Shown: positions 25,778 through 34,726 of the stretch, in pieces
Position numbering within the stretch: position 1 is the first letter of the stretch
Layout: each line of letters opens with the position of its first letter
DNA from: JAAETI01 sp964195945
Lineage (GTDB): Bacteria; Actinomycetota; Acidimicrobiia; Spongiisociales; UBA5794
Assembly: GCA_964195945.1 (NCBI GenBank)
Contig: CAXMRC010000135.1
Coordinates: forward strand, 84,845-148,844
Direction: 5' to 3'
DNA length: 64,000 nucleotides
Translations under genes and position numbers: made by a program
Notes under the pieces: model-generated
Databases searched by the model: none
Seen by the model: the letters and a program-made list of their open reading frames with translations, nothing else
What the model was told of the DNA's origin: nothing

Positions 25778-25865
25778 CCGTCCAACTGCAGCACACCCAG
25801 ATTCCCCAGGTGGAGCAGTCTGTCGGTGGTGCTATCATCTTTGGTCCAACGGAGAAGATTTCTCT

Positions 25866-25893
25866 CGAGGTGGGCCTGTGCCCGCCTCGTTTT
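25866..25893 (+). terminator. terminator-like hairpin in the rimP-nusA leader
   Basis: CGAGGTGGGC-CTGT-GCCCGCCTCG forms a 10-bp stem (one G-T pair) and is followed by TTTT at 25890-25893. It ends 27 bp before the rimP start and could close proS transcription, but a TATCAT (about 25832) upstream would place it in the rimP leader as an attenuator. Confidence 0.65.
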
Positions 25894-25919
25894 GTGTGCA
25901 TTACTTCAGGAGGAGCAGG

Positions 25920-26402
25920 GTGACGGCCACGGTCGAACGGCTTTGGGCCGTAATCGAGCCATATGTCGCGGCCGAAGGCATCGAACTCGACGATCTCGAG
26001 ATTGTCGGGAAAGAGCCAGGGGTTGTTGTACGGGTCACCTTGGATGCTGCTGAAGGCGTCAGTGTCGACAAACTGGCCGAGCTTTCGCGCCGTCTGTCGA
26101 GGCTGTTTGACGAGGAAGACCCTGTGGCAGGGTCGTATACGCTTGAGATTTCGTCGCCGGGGCTGGAACGTAAGCTACGGAGACCAGTGCATTTCGAGAA
26201 GTCGATCGGCAGGGCGGTGAAGGTCAAGAGTCGTGTGCCGGTGGACGGCGATCACAGCCACCGCGGTGTGCTCGCACGGGCAGACGGCGACGGGTTTGTT
26301 GTGGAAGTAGATGGAGACGAGCGGCAGATCGCCTACGGTGATGTCGTGTCGGCCCGTACGGTGTTTGAGTGGGAAAAAGCTTCGAAACCGGGAAATCGGT
26401 GA
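25920..26402 (+). CDS. rimP: ribosome maturation factor RimP
   Basis: Protein of 160 aa from GTG 25920; CAGGAGGAGCAG just upstream decides this start over the longer frame from 25878, which runs through the terminator hairpin. The N-terminal domain has DLEIVGKEPGVVVRVTLD and the conserved ISSPGLERKLRRPVHFEKSIG (split: ISSPGLERKLRRP, HFEKSIG); an Sm-like C-terminal domain follows. It assists 30S assembly. First gene of the nusA-infB unit. Confidence 0.93.
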   Translation: MTATVERLWAVIEPYVAAEGIELDDLEIVGKEPGVVVRVTLDAAEGVSVDKLAELSRRLSRLFDEEDPVAGSYTLEISSPGLERKLRRPVHFEKSIGRAVKVKSRVPVDGDHSHRGVLARADGDGFVVEVDGDERQIAYGDVVSARTVFEWEKASKPGNR

Positions 26403-26416
26403 GGAGAGGAACGGTA

Positions 26417-27706
26417 ATGGATTTCAACCTGATGCTCGATGCGCTCGAAGGAGTCGCTCGCGAGAAGGGGATTCCTGTCGAGACCATTCTGGATGCGTTA
26501 GCGAATGCGTTCGTTTCCGCATACAAGCGCACCCCTGGTGCCGCCGAAGAAGCCCGCGTCACCATTGATGTGGACAGCGGCGAGATCACTGTTTACGGGC
26601 AGGAACTCGACGAAGAGGGCAACGTCGTCCGCGAGTGGGTCGACACGCCACAAGATTTTGGTCGGATCGCGGTCCAGACCGCCAAGCAGGTCATCACCCA
26701 ACGTCTTCGCGACGCAAAGCGTGAGCAGGTATTTGACCTATACGACGGACGCGAGGGAGACCTCGTAACCGGCATCGTGCAGAGTTCCGACCACCGGTAC
26801 GCAATGCTCGATCTTGGCAACGCCGAAGCAATCATGCCTGGTTCAGAGCGCATCCCATATGAGCGTCTTGAACGCGGGAATCGGATCAAGGCGTACATTC
26901 TCGAGGTGCGTGGTGAGGGCAAGGGGCCCCAGATCGTCGTATCGAGAAGCCATCCTGAGTTCATCCGTTCGTTGTTCGAGCTCGAAGTGCCAGAATTGGT
27001 TGACGGTGACGTTGAGATCCGGGCGATTGCCCGTGAGCCAGGTCATCGCACCAAGATCGCGGTGCTGTCACACGATCCCAATGTCGATCCTGTAGGCGCC
27101 TGCGTAGGTGCTCGTGGCTCGCGAGTTCGTCAGGTTGTCAACGAACTCCGTGGCGAGAAGGTCGACATCGTCGAATGGCGAGACGACACCCGTGCCTTCA
27201 TCTCAGAGGCGTTGAGCCCGGCACGCGTCAACGACGTCCGTCTAGATGAAGATGACAAGGTTGCGACCGTCATTGTTCCTGACCACCAGCTTTCGCTGGC
27301 GATCGGCAAGGAAGGTCAGAACGCCCGTTTGGCAGCTCGTCTGACGGGCTACAAGATCGACATCCGTTCCGAGAGCCAGGATCTTGGCCTCGACATCGAC
27401 GAGGAAACTGGTCTTGTGGTCGAGGCGAGCCCCGAGGCCGTGGCAGAGGTTGCCGTGGCAGAGGTTGCCGCTGCAGATGCTGTCGATGCAGAAGCTACCG
27501 AGGTAGAAGCTACCGTCGAGGTTGTTGAAGAGGTCGCTGCAGAGCCGGTGGAGGCTGTTGAAGTCGTTGCCGAGGCGGAAGTCGAGCCTGACGTTGCCGT
27601 AGAAGCGGTACAAGACGTCATGGAGTCGGCTCCCGCGAGTGAAGAAGGACAATCAGAAGATGACGAAGCGGATGCCCCCGCAGGCGAGGACGATCCGGCG
27701 GTCTGA
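26417..27706 (+). CDS. nusA: transcription termination/antitermination protein NusA
   Basis: Protein of 429 aa from ATG 26417 with GAGGAGAGG upstream. Order: N-terminal RNAP-binding domain (~1-125), S1 domain (~130-200, GDLVTGIVQSS), KH1 with DPVGACVGARGSRVRQVVNELRGEKVDIV (around 222) and KH2 with LSLAIGKEGQNARLAARLTGYKIDI (around 298). The last ~80 residues are an acidic Val/Glu/Ala repeat-like tail. The rnpM (ylxR) gene often found between nusA and infB is absent. Confidence 0.96.
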   Translation: MDFNLMLDALEGVAREKGIPVETILDALANAFVSAYKRTPGAAEEARVTIDVDSGEITVYGQELDEEGNVVREWVDTPQDFGRIAVQTAKQVITQRLRDAKREQVFDLYDGREGDLVTGIVQSSDHRYAMLDLGNAEAIMPGSERIPYERLERGNRIKAYILEVRGEGKGPQIVVSRSHPEFIRSLFELEVPELVDGDVEIRAIAREPGHRTKIAVLSHDPNVDPVGACVGARGSRVRQVVNELRGEKVDIVEWRDDTRAFISEALSPARVNDVRLDEDDKVATVIVPDHQLSLAIGKEGQNARLAARLTGYKIDIRSESQDLGLDIDEETGLVVEASPEAVAEVAVAEVAAADAVDAEATEVEATVEVVEEVAAEPVEAVEVVAEAEVEPDVAVEAVQDVMESAPASEEGQSEDDEADAPAGEDDPAV

Positions 27707-27740
27707 CCGCCTGCCACAATGGGTATCCCGGAGGTGACAG

Positions 27741-29834
27741 TTGGCTAATAAGCGCGTTTACGAGTTGGCACGCGAGCTTGGATTGGAGTCCAAGGACGTG
27801 CTGGAGCGCGCCCGCGAACTGGGCCTAGAGGTGAAAACCGCCTCCTCCGGCCTTGATGAGGACGCCACCACGCTCGTTGAGAAGTCTTACGAGAAAGTAG
27901 CCGAGGCCCCCAAGCCGGCGCCCAAGCCCGAGCCGAAAGCGGCGCCCAAGCCCGAGCCTCGGCCCGAGCCAACGCCCGCGCCAGCTCCGGCACCTGAGCC
28001 GGCACCAGTCATAGAGGCGCCACCAGCCGTAGCTCCCGAACCGACATCAGTCGCCGATAGCGATGAGAAGATCATCGCCGTCACCGCGGGAATCACTGTC
28101 GCCGAATTCGCAACCGAAATTGGTGAGCGGACCACCGACGTAGTCAAAGAACTCATGGGAATGGGCGAAATGGTGCCGGGCGGCGGAACGATTCCGCAAC
28201 ATGCACTTGAGGCCCTCGGCAAGAAATTCGGTTACGAGGTTCTTGTTGACGATAAGGAAGAGGCCGAAGAAGAGGAAGCCCTGGAGCGTCATCTCGTCGA
28301 GTACGAGGATGACGAGGCCAGCCTTCAGCTCCGTCCCCCGGTAGTCACGGTGATGGGCCACGTTGACCACGGCAAAACGCAGCTGCTCGACACGATCCGC
28401 AACACGAACGTCATAGCGGGCGAGGCCGGTGGAATCACGCAACACATCGGTGCCTATCAGGTTGAACGCGACGGCAGCACGATCACCTTCCTGGACACCC
28501 CTGGGCATGAGGCGTTCACCGCGCTGCGCGCCAGGGGAGCGAATGTCACGGACATCGCCATCATCGTGGTCGCCGCTAACGATGGAGTTATGCCGCAGAC
28601 AGCGGAAGCGATCGCCCATGCCCAGGCTGCCGAAGTCCCCATCATCATTGCCATTAACAAGATGGATCTCGAAACCGCGGATCCGTATGCAGTTCGTGGT
28701 GCGCTGACCCAGCACGGCATCGTCGTTGAGGAACTGGGTGGAGACGTGGTTTCCGCCGAGATTTCAGCGCTTACCGGCGACGGAGTGGAGGAGCTGCTCG
28801 AGATGATCTCGCTTGTCTCCGAGGTCGAAGAATTCAAAGCCAATCCGAACGCTGCCGCAGTTGGGACCGTCATCGAGAGCCGTCTCGAGGTTGGTCGTGG
28901 CCCGGTGGCGACGATCATCGTCCAGCGTGGCACCCTCAAGCAAGGGAGCTCGATTGTGGCCGGCGGTGTTTCCGGTCGGGTTCGTGCCATGTTCGATGAC
29001 CAAGAAAGGCCGGTGAAGGCGGCAGGACCGTCGACACCGGTATTGGTCATGGGCTGGGACGATGTGCCCAGCGCAGGAGACATGTTCGAGGTGGTCAAGA
29101 ATGACCGCACGGCTCGCAAGCTGGCCGATGAGCGTAAGCACCTGGTTCGTTCCGCTACATACATCGTGCCGACGGCAACCCAGCGTCTCGAAACGCTTCT
29201 CGAGAATCTGCGGACCGCGGATCACGCGGAGTTGCGAATCATCGTGCGGGCCGACGCAATGGGCTCGCTGGAGGCGATCCGTGACTCGGTGAAGAAGATC
29301 ACACGAGAAGACGGCAAAGTCTCGATGATCCAGGGTGCTGTTGGCGGTGTTACCGCCAACGATGTGATGCTGGCTGAAGCCTCAAATGCGGTCATTTATG
29401 GGTTCAACGCACGTCCCGACGCGACCGCTCGCGCCGCCGCCAAAGAGACGGGTATTGACGTCCGCACGTTCTCGATCATCTACGAACTCCTCGACGACAT
29501 CGAGGGCCTGCTCCTCGGCGAATTGGCACCGGAAGAGGTTGAGGCATTCCTCGGGGTCGCCGATGTGCGTGAGGTCTTCAGGGCGCCACGACTCGGCAAG
29601 GTCGCCGGCTGTCTCGTCACTGAGGGCGAGATCAACCGCAATGCCAAGGCTCGCGTCGTACGTGACGGTGTTGTTGTATACCAAGGCCGCATCGTCTCGC
29701 TGCGTCGGTTCAAGGACGACGTGCCGACGGTGGCCGCAGGCTTTGAGTGTGGCATTGGTCTCGATAGCTTCCGCGATGTCAAAGAGGGCGACACGATTGA
29801 GTCGTTCGAAGTGCGCGAAATCGCACGCGTCTAG
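27741..29834 (+). CDS. infB: translation initiation factor IF-2
   Basis: Protein of 697 aa, on the short side for actinobacteria, whose N-terminal linkers are often longer. An IF2_N motif (RVYELARELGLESKDVL) is followed by a Pro/Glu/Ala linker (~50-115) and the GTPase domain with P-loop GHVDHGKTQLLD, DTPGHEAF and NKMD, then the C-terminal fMet-tRNA-binding domains. TTG start at 27741 behind GGAGGTGACAG. It places initiator tRNA on the 30S subunit. Confidence 0.96.
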   Translation: MANKRVYELARELGLESKDVLERARELGLEVKTASSGLDEDATTLVEKSYEKVAEAPKPAPKPEPKAAPKPEPRPEPTPAPAPAPEPAPVIEAPPAVAPEPTSVADSDEKIIAVTAGITVAEFATEIGERTTDVVKELMGMGEMVPGGGTIPQHALEALGKKFGYEVLVDDKEEAEEEEALERHLVEYEDDEASLQLRPPVVTVMGHVDHGKTQLLDTIRNTNVIAGEAGGITQHIGAYQVERDGSTITFLDTPGHEAFTALRARGANVTDIAIIVVAANDGVMPQTAEAIAHAQAAEVPIIIAINKMDLETADPYAVRGALTQHGIVVEELGGDVVSAEISALTGDGVEELLEMISLVSEVEEFKANPNAAAVGTVIESRLEVGRGPVATIIVQRGTLKQGSSIVAGGVSGRVRAMFDDQERPVKAAGPSTPVLVMGWDDVPSAGDMFEVVKNDRTARKLADERKHLVRSATYIVPTATQRLETLLENLRTADHAELRIIVRADAMGSLEAIRDSVKKITREDGKVSMIQGAVGGVTANDVMLAEASNAVIYGFNARPDATARAAAKETGIDVRTFSIIYELLDDIEGLLLGELAPEEVEAFLGVADVREVFRAPRLGKVAGCLVTEGEINRNAKARVVRDGVVVYQGRIVSLRRFKDDVPTVAAGFECGIGLDSFRDVKEGDTIESFEVREIARV

Positions 29835-29860
29835 AAGGCTGGATCGGTCGGGAGGATGTC

Positions 29861-30154
29861 ATGTACGTCGCCGCCCTTCGTCTTGAGCTGCGCATTCGCG
29901 ACGCCCAGTCGTTGAAGGAGAAGCGTCACGTGATTAAGTCTGTATCGAGCCACGTTGCACGCACGTTTGGTGTCGCTGTGGCAGAGGTCGATCATCAGGA
30001 TCTGTGGAATCGAGCCGCGCTCGGGGTGGCGGCAGTGGCGCCGCAGGCGTCACAGCTGGACCGTATCCTGCATTCGGTAGAACGTCATATGAGAGAACGA
30101 CACGACATCGAACTGATCGGCGTAAGCGTCAGTCACCTGGAGAAACCGGAATGA
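29861..30154 (+). CDS. DUF503 (YlxP-like) family protein
   Basis: Protein of 97 aa with LRIRDAQSLKEKRHVIKSV and VAVAEVDHQDLWNRAALGVA (shown in two parts of the family pattern), as in DUF503 proteins encoded between infB and rbfA in many Gram-positive bacteria. A role near ribosome assembly is suggested only by location. ATG 29861 with GGGAGGATGTC upstream; the stop overlaps the rbfA start (ATGA). Confidence 0.9.
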   Translation: MYVAALRLELRIRDAQSLKEKRHVIKSVSSHVARTFGVAVAEVDHQDLWNRAALGVAAVAPQASQLDRILHSVERHMRERHDIELIGVSVSHLEKPE

Positions 30155-30513
30155 GCAAAACCACCTCGCCACGAATGAGGAAGGTAAACGAGTTGCTGCG
30201 CGAGGTCATCGCAGAGGAGACAACTGGGCTCAAGGATCCCCGTATTGGTTTTCTCACCATCACGGGCGTGGACACTGCACCGAATCTCCGCAACGCCAGG
30301 GTCTATTACTCGGTCATTGGCGATGATGAACAACACAAAGAGACGGCTGCCGCGCTGAAGAGCGCCGCAAAGCGGTTCCAAGCGGTGATCGGGAAGCAAA
30401 CCCGGCTCAAATACACGCCGGTTCTCGAGTTTTTGGTCGATCCGGCCATTGATGAGGGGCTGCGCATGGACGTTCTGATTCAGAGTCTCAAAGCCGAAGA
30501 GGAGAGCCCGTGA
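30151..30513 (+). CDS. rbfA: 30S ribosome-binding factor A
   Basis: Protein of 120 aa from ATG 30151. The family pattern RMRKVNELLREVIAEE, DPRIGFLTITGVDTAPNLRNARVYYSV (shown in short parts: DPRIGFLTIT, APNLRNARVYYS) and LKYTPVLEFLVD is complete. It helps mature the 16S rRNA 5' end and cold adaptation. Overlaps DUF503 and nrnA by 4 bp each, so translation is coupled. Confidence 0.95.
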   Translation: MSKTTSPRMRKVNELLREVIAEETTGLKDPRIGFLTITGVDTAPNLRNARVYYSVIGDDEQHKETAAALKSAAKRFQAVIGKQTRLKYTPVLEFLVDPAIDEGLRMDVLIQSLKAEEESP

Positions 30514-31469
30514 CAACGTCCCTAGAACAAGCAGCTGCGGCGTTGCGAGCGGCGCAATCCATTGTCACGATGGGGCATATAGGCCCCGATGGCGACTCAT
30601 TGGGTTCCATGCTGGCGATCGCGGGTGCAGCTACTAACGCAGGCAAAAAGGCATATGCCACTTTTGGTGAACCGTTCGTTGTCGGAAAGCAGTTCCGATA
30701 TCTCGATATCAGCACGCTGACGCGACCACTCGACGTTCCGGAAGCCATCGACGTGGCTGTCGTTGTCGATACATCGGTCCCGCATCGGCTGGGGAGCGCC
30801 CTTCCGATTGTGGAGCGGGCCAAGACAGTGATCGTCGTCGATCACCACGTGTCAGGTGACGGAGAGCTCGGCGACATCCAGGTCATCGATTCAACTGCAG
30901 CCGCGGCGGCACAGATTGTCTACCGACTGCTTGTTGAAATGCGTTGGGAGATAACCAGCGAGATCGCAACGGCCTTGTACACCGGGATTGTCACCGACAC
31001 CGGCCGGTTCCAGTACGGGGCGACCAGCCCCGAGGTCCATCAGATCACCGCAGTTCTGCTCGAAGCGGGGGTGAAACCGCCGACGGTTGGTCAACACATC
31101 TACGAGGAATCTCCCTTTGGGTACCTCCATGTCGCCGGTGCGGTGCTCGGGCGTGCCCAGTTGGACGCTGACGCTCGTATCGTCTCATCCGTGCTGTTTC
31201 GCGACGATCTGTCCAAAGTGAGCCTCAAGTACGAAGACGCCGATGGGCTGATCGACCTAATCAGGATTGCCGAGGAATCGGACGTTGCGTGTCTCCTTCG
31301 CGAGATTGGCGACGACAAATTCAAGGGGAGTCTCCGCTCCAGGGGTCGAGTTGATGTCAGCGCCATTGCTGGCCGTTTCGGCGGAGGTGGCCATCGCAAC
31401 GCCGCCGGATTCGTCGCCAGCGGGTCGCCAGATTCGATCCTGGCGCGGATCAGGGCCGATCTACTGTGA
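30510..31469 (+). CDS. nrnA: DHH-family phosphoesterase (NrnA-like oligoribonuclease / pAp phosphatase)
   Basis: Protein of 319 aa. DHH motifs: GHIGPDGDSLGS, VVVDTS, VIVVDHHVSG, and after a linker the DHHA1 domain with GRFGGGGHRNAAGF. The family degrades very short RNAs and 3'-phosphoadenosine 5'-phosphate. Location between rbfA and truB is conserved in Gram-positive bacteria. GTG start overlaps rbfA; the stop overlaps truB. Confidence 0.92.
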   Translation: MTTSLEQAAAALRAAQSIVTMGHIGPDGDSLGSMLAIAGAATNAGKKAYATFGEPFVVGKQFRYLDISTLTRPLDVPEAIDVAVVVDTSVPHRLGSALPIVERAKTVIVVDHHVSGDGELGDIQVIDSTAAAAAQIVYRLLVEMRWEITSEIATALYTGIVTDTGRFQYGATSPEVHQITAVLLEAGVKPPTVGQHIYEESPFGYLHVAGAVLGRAQLDADARIVSSVLFRDDLSKVSLKYEDADGLIDLIRIAEESDVACLLREIGDDKFKGSLRSRGRVDVSAIAGRFGGGGHRNAAGFVASGSPDSILARIRADLL

Positions 31470-32371
31470 CCAGCCCGGTCGACGCGGGTTTCTTGTTGAT
31501 CGACAAGCCGTCGGGCTGGACATCACATGATGTTGTGGCCAAGGTGCGCAATCTGCTCCGGATGAAGAAAGTTGGACACGCCGGGACGCTCGACCCGATG
31601 GCCACCGGTCTTGTGGTTGTAGGGCTGGGTCGGGCTACTCGTCTGCTGAGGTTTGTACAGGCCGCGCCCAAGGAATACGTCGCAAAAGCAGTATTTGGGG
31701 TTGCCACAGACTCTCTCGATGCTGATGGTGCAATTCTCGAGCGCGCCGAGATGGATGTCGCCCAAGCTGAGGTCGAGGCGGTGATGGAGCGATTTGTAGG
31801 AACGATCGCTCAGGTTCCGCCCATGGTGTCGGCCCGGAAAGTCGGTGGTCGGAAACTCTATGAACTGGCGCGCCAGGGCATTGAGATCGAGCGCGAGGCG
31901 CGCGAGATCGACATCTACGACCTCGAACTGATCGACTTCGCACCGTCGCACTACCCGGAGGTCACCTTCCGTACCGTGTGCAGTACCGGCACCTACATAC
32001 GGACCCTCGGCGACGACATTGCACAGGCGCTCGGGGGACGAGCCCACTTGAGCGCACTGCGGCGGATTCGCAATGGGACACTACATGTCGACGATGCAGT
32101 TGGGATAGAGGAACTCGAAGCCGCGACGGCTGCCGGCACCGCACATGAGGTGATCCTCGCGGCACGTGACGGCCTGCCCGACCTCCCTGAAGCTGTCGTC
32201 GGCAACGATGTTGTGGCGGGCGTGAGCAACGGATTGTCCTTCCCGGCCGTGGCGCTGGGCCGTGCGATACCAGAAGCCGGCCCGGTTCGCATCGTGGACG
32301 AAGCCGGACGACTCGCCGCGGTTTATCGCATCCATGAAGGCAAGGCACGGCCAGAGGTTGTCATAGGATGA
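31466..32371 (+). CDS. truB: tRNA pseudouridine(55) synthase
   Basis: Protein of 301 aa with FLLIDKPSGWTSHDVV, the catalytic-aspartate motif VGHAGTLDPMATGLVVVGLG and STGTYIRTLGDDIAQALGG (parts STGTYIRTLGDD, ALGG). It forms pseudouridine 55 in the T loop of tRNAs. GTG start in a GTGA overlap with nrnA; ATGA overlap with ribF. Confidence 0.95.
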   Translation: MTSPVDAGFLLIDKPSGWTSHDVVAKVRNLLRMKKVGHAGTLDPMATGLVVVGLGRATRLLRFVQAAPKEYVAKAVFGVATDSLDADGAILERAEMDVAQAEVEAVMERFVGTIAQVPPMVSARKVGGRKLYELARQGIEIEREAREIDIYDLELIDFAPSHYPEVTFRTVCSTGTYIRTLGDDIAQALGGRAHLSALRRIRNGTLHVDDAVGIEELEAATAAGTAHEVILAARDGLPDLPEAVVGNDVVAGVSNGLSFPAVALGRAIPEAGPVRIVDEAGRLAAVYRIHEGKARPEVVIG

Positions 32372-33303
32372 GGGTTCTTGAAGGCAACTATCGCAACTGG
32401 GAACCCCTCGATCTCCCCACCGCGGTGACCATCGGCGTCTATGACGGGGTGCACCTCGGTCATCAACAGGTGCTGCAGGCGCTGCGGGTTGGCGGCCTTG
32501 CGGTTGTCGTAGTTACGTTCCGCAATCATCCCGTCAGCGTGATTGCGCCCGAGACTGCACCCAAGCTGCTGACCACGATCGAACAAAGGCTGGAGAAGCT
32601 TGCTGATCTCGGGGTGTATGCGACCGCAATTATTGACTTTGACGACGAATTCAGACGACTCCCTGCTGAAGAATTCGTCGAGAAACTGCTCGTGGCCACT
32701 CTGCGGGCGGAACGGGTCGCGGTAGGTCATGGCTTCCGCTTTGGCCATCGACAACTCGGTGACGTCTCGTTGCTGCGAGCGCTCGGATCTCTCCACGGCT
32801 ACGAAGTCGAGGATGTCGACATCCTCGAGGAGGGCGTTCCGGTTCGTTCCACGGTGATCCGGGCACTATTGAAGGAGGGTCATGCGATCGCGGCAGGCCG
32901 GCTTCTAGGGCGACCGTATCGGCTCGTCGGGACAGTGGTTTCGGGAGATCAGAGAGGGCGGACCATCGGGTTTCCGACGGCGAACCTAGCGATTGATGAG
33001 GGGACGGTTGTGCCCGGTTCGGGCGTCTATGCGGTACGGATCCGAATCGATGGTGATGCCTACAACGGTGTGGTGAATATCGGGAGAAGACCGACATTCG
33101 GAGGTACAGAGTACGTCGTCGAAGCCCACGCTCTTGATTTCACCGGCGACCTCTACGGTCAGGTGATCGGGCTCGACTTCATCGAGAGGCTGCGATCCGA
33201 ACAGAAGTTCAGTGGCGTGGATGAACTCGTCACGGCGATCGAAGCGGACGTATCGTCTGCGCGACGACTATTGGAGGACTCTGATGACTCGGATGCAGGT
33301 TGA
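32368..33303 (+). CDS. ribF: bifunctional riboflavin kinase / FAD synthetase
   Basis: Protein of 311 aa. The adenylyltransferase domain has IGVYDGVHLGHQQVLQ and later GHGFRFGHRQLGD; the C-terminal kinase domain has GRTIGFPTANLAI and GVVNIGRRPTFGG. It makes FMN and FAD. Conserved truB-ribF order, stop-start overlap with truB. Confidence 0.95.
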   Translation: MRVLEGNYRNWEPLDLPTAVTIGVYDGVHLGHQQVLQALRVGGLAVVVVTFRNHPVSVIAPETAPKLLTTIEQRLEKLADLGVYATAIIDFDDEFRRLPAEEFVEKLLVATLRAERVAVGHGFRFGHRQLGDVSLLRALGSLHGYEVEDVDILEEGVPVRSTVIRALLKEGHAIAAGRLLGRPYRLVGTVVSGDQRGRTIGFPTANLAIDEGTVVPGSGVYAVRIRIDGDAYNGVVNIGRRPTFGGTEYVVEAHALDFTGDLYGQVIGLDFIERLRSEQKFSGVDELVTAIEADVSSARRLLEDSDDSDAG

Positions 33304-33679
33304 ATCAGGTTCGCCGTATGAGAAGCTCTACGGTTTCACACGAGGTCTGCGCCGGGGGAGAAGGGTCGAGATTGCTGGGACCGCCCCCATTCCGGAGGCG
33401 GGCCAAGAGGTAGCATCGACCGCATATGACCAGATGTTGCGCTGTGGCGCGATCGCCATCACAGCGTTGGAGCAACTAGGAAGCGCAGCGGACGAGGTTG
33501 TCCGAACCCGCATGTTCATTACGGACGCCGCCGATGCCGACGCCATCGGTCGCGCTCACGGCGAATTATTCGGTGCCGCCCGCCCAGTAGCGACGATGGT
33601 CGTTGTTGCCGCGTTGCTCGACCCCGCATGGAAAGTCGAGATCGAGGTTGAGGCGTTGACCGCAGATGATCATGGCTGA
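33284..33679 (+). CDS. RidA/YjgF family protein
   Basis: Protein of 131 aa. Visible family elements are EIAGTAPI, TAYDQMLRCGAIAITALEQLG, VVRTRMFITD and GAARPVATMVVVAAL. It lacks the standard IPxA...GxxxYxSG opening, so it belongs to a divergent RidA subgroup; imine deaminase activity needs the arginine, which fits R in RTRMF or AARP. ATG 33284 lies inside the ribF end and ATG 33293 is an alternative. It overlaps the asparaginase-like gene by 14 bp. Confidence 0.8.
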   Translation: MTRMQVESGSPYEKLYGFTRGLRRGRRVEIAGTAPIPEAGQEVASTAYDQMLRCGAIAITALEQLGSAADEVVRTRMFITDAADADAIGRAHGELFGAARPVATMVVVAALLDPAWKVEIEVEALTADDHG

Positions 33680-34181
33680 TTTTCGGCTCACCTTGGTCTC
33701 GACCGGCGGGACGATTGAAAAGACGTACCAGCCGCGCTCCGGCGAACTACGCAATGAGACCAGCGTGCTTGACCACATGCTGGCCCAGTTGGAGCTGCCA
33801 GAGCTGACCATCGTGCGGATTCGGCTGATGAACAAGGACAGTTTGGAGATGACCGAGGAGGATCATGCCCGCATTGCTCAGACCGCGCTCGAGGCCGCAG
33901 CACAGTGTGACGGTGTAATCGTTGTCCACGGCACCGATCGGTTGGCGGAGAGCGGCGATGCCATGTGTGGAGGAGGCAAGCCGGCCTCGCCGATAGTCCT
34001 TACCGGGGCGATGCGGCCGTACGAGCTCCGTGACACCGATGCGATGCAGAACCTCACTGAAGCGCTAGCGACGGTCCGATTGGTTGACCCGGGTGTGTAC
34101 GTCGCTATCCATAACAAGGTGCTCGCATTCCCTGGTGTCGTGAAAGACAAGACGGCGGGCACATTCATAGCACTCCAATGA
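33666..34181 (+). CDS. single-domain asparaginase-like protein
   Basis: Protein of 171 aa covering only the N-terminal domain of type I/II asparaginases: STGGTIEKTY with the first catalytic threonine, then VVHGTDRLAESGDA in place of the usual HGTDTxxxTA, and VLTGAMRPYE. Normal enzymes are ~325 aa; the C-terminal domain is missing, the frame ends cleanly at TGA, and no remnant follows before rpsO. Stand-alone versions exist in databases (recalled). Start ATG 33666 or ATG 33672. Activity is uncertain. Confidence 0.78.
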   Translation: MIMADFRLTLVSTGGTIEKTYQPRSGELRNETSVLDHMLAQLELPELTIVRIRLMNKDSLEMTEEDHARIAQTALEAAAQCDGVIVVHGTDRLAESGDAMCGGGKPASPIVLTGAMRPYELRDTDAMQNLTEALATVRLVDPGVYVAIHNKVLAFPGVVKDKTAGTFIALQ

Positions 34182-34221
34182 TCTGACCACCACGGCGATT
34201 TCCCAAGAGCCACGGACGTGT

Positions 34222-34260
34222 TACAATTCTCGTCGGACGTTCGTCCGCGCTTTCTTTTCT
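34222..34260 (+). promoter_or_regulatory. rpsO promoter element and leader hairpin
   Basis: TACAAT at 34222-34227 is a good -10. It is followed by CGGACG-TT-CGTCCG (34234-34247) and the T-rich TTTCTTTTCT, then AAAGGAAACT as ribosome binding site. A hairpin with a U-rich tract right after the expected start of transcription would suit attenuation or S15 feedback. No clear -35. Confidence 0.45.
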
Positions 34261-34276
34261 CAAAGGAAACTTCTGC

Positions 34277-34534
34277 GTGAAAGACACGAAGACGATTATC
34301 GAAGAACATGGGCTGCACGACTCGGATACGGGTTCGCCCGAGGTTCAGGTCGCGCTGCTCACCGAGCGCATCAGCCACCTCACCGAGCACTTGAAGGTCA
34401 ATAAGAAGGACCATCACAGCCGGCGAGGATTGTTGATGATGGTCGGCAAGCGCCGACGACTTCTCAAGTACCTCAGGAATCAGGATGTCGAAAGGTATCG
34501 AAGCCTGATCGCCAGTCTTGGCCTGAGGCGATAG
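34277..34534 (+). CDS. rpsO: 30S ribosomal protein S15
   Basis: Protein of 85 aa with DTGSPEVQVALLTERISHLTEHL (shown as DTGSPEVQVALLTERI, SHLTEHL), DHHSRRGLLMMVGKRRRLLKYL and YRSLIASLGLRR. Binds 16S rRNA at the central junction. GTG start at 34277. Precedes pnp as in most bacteria. Confidence 0.96.
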   Translation: MKDTKTIIEEHGLHDSDTGSPEVQVALLTERISHLTEHLKVNKKDHHSRRGLLMMVGKRRRLLKYLRNQDVERYRSLIASLGLRR

Positions 34535-34546
34535 AGAACTCCGGAG

Positions 34547-34567
34547 GGCGGCCTTGGGCCGCCTTCT
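34547..34567 (+). terminator. hairpin after rpsO
   Basis: GGCGGCC-TTG-GGCCGCC (34547-34563) followed by TTCT, 12 bp after the rpsO stop. A second perfect stem CGGGAAC-GTAA-GTTCCCG follows at 34581-34598 in the pnp leader. The first is a probable partial terminator; the second may be an RNA-processing or stability element. Confidence 0.6.
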
Positions 34568-34726
34568 GCATGTTCTCGAACGGGAACGTAAGTTCCCGAT
34601 ACAACCACAGCGGGTGAGTGCACTCAGTTGTCAGTGGTCGGGTTTCGCCAAACTGTAGGAACCTACACGCTCCGAATTCCGACCACTGCCAATTGTTCGC
34701 CCTCCCCCATATCTAAGGAGACGCGC

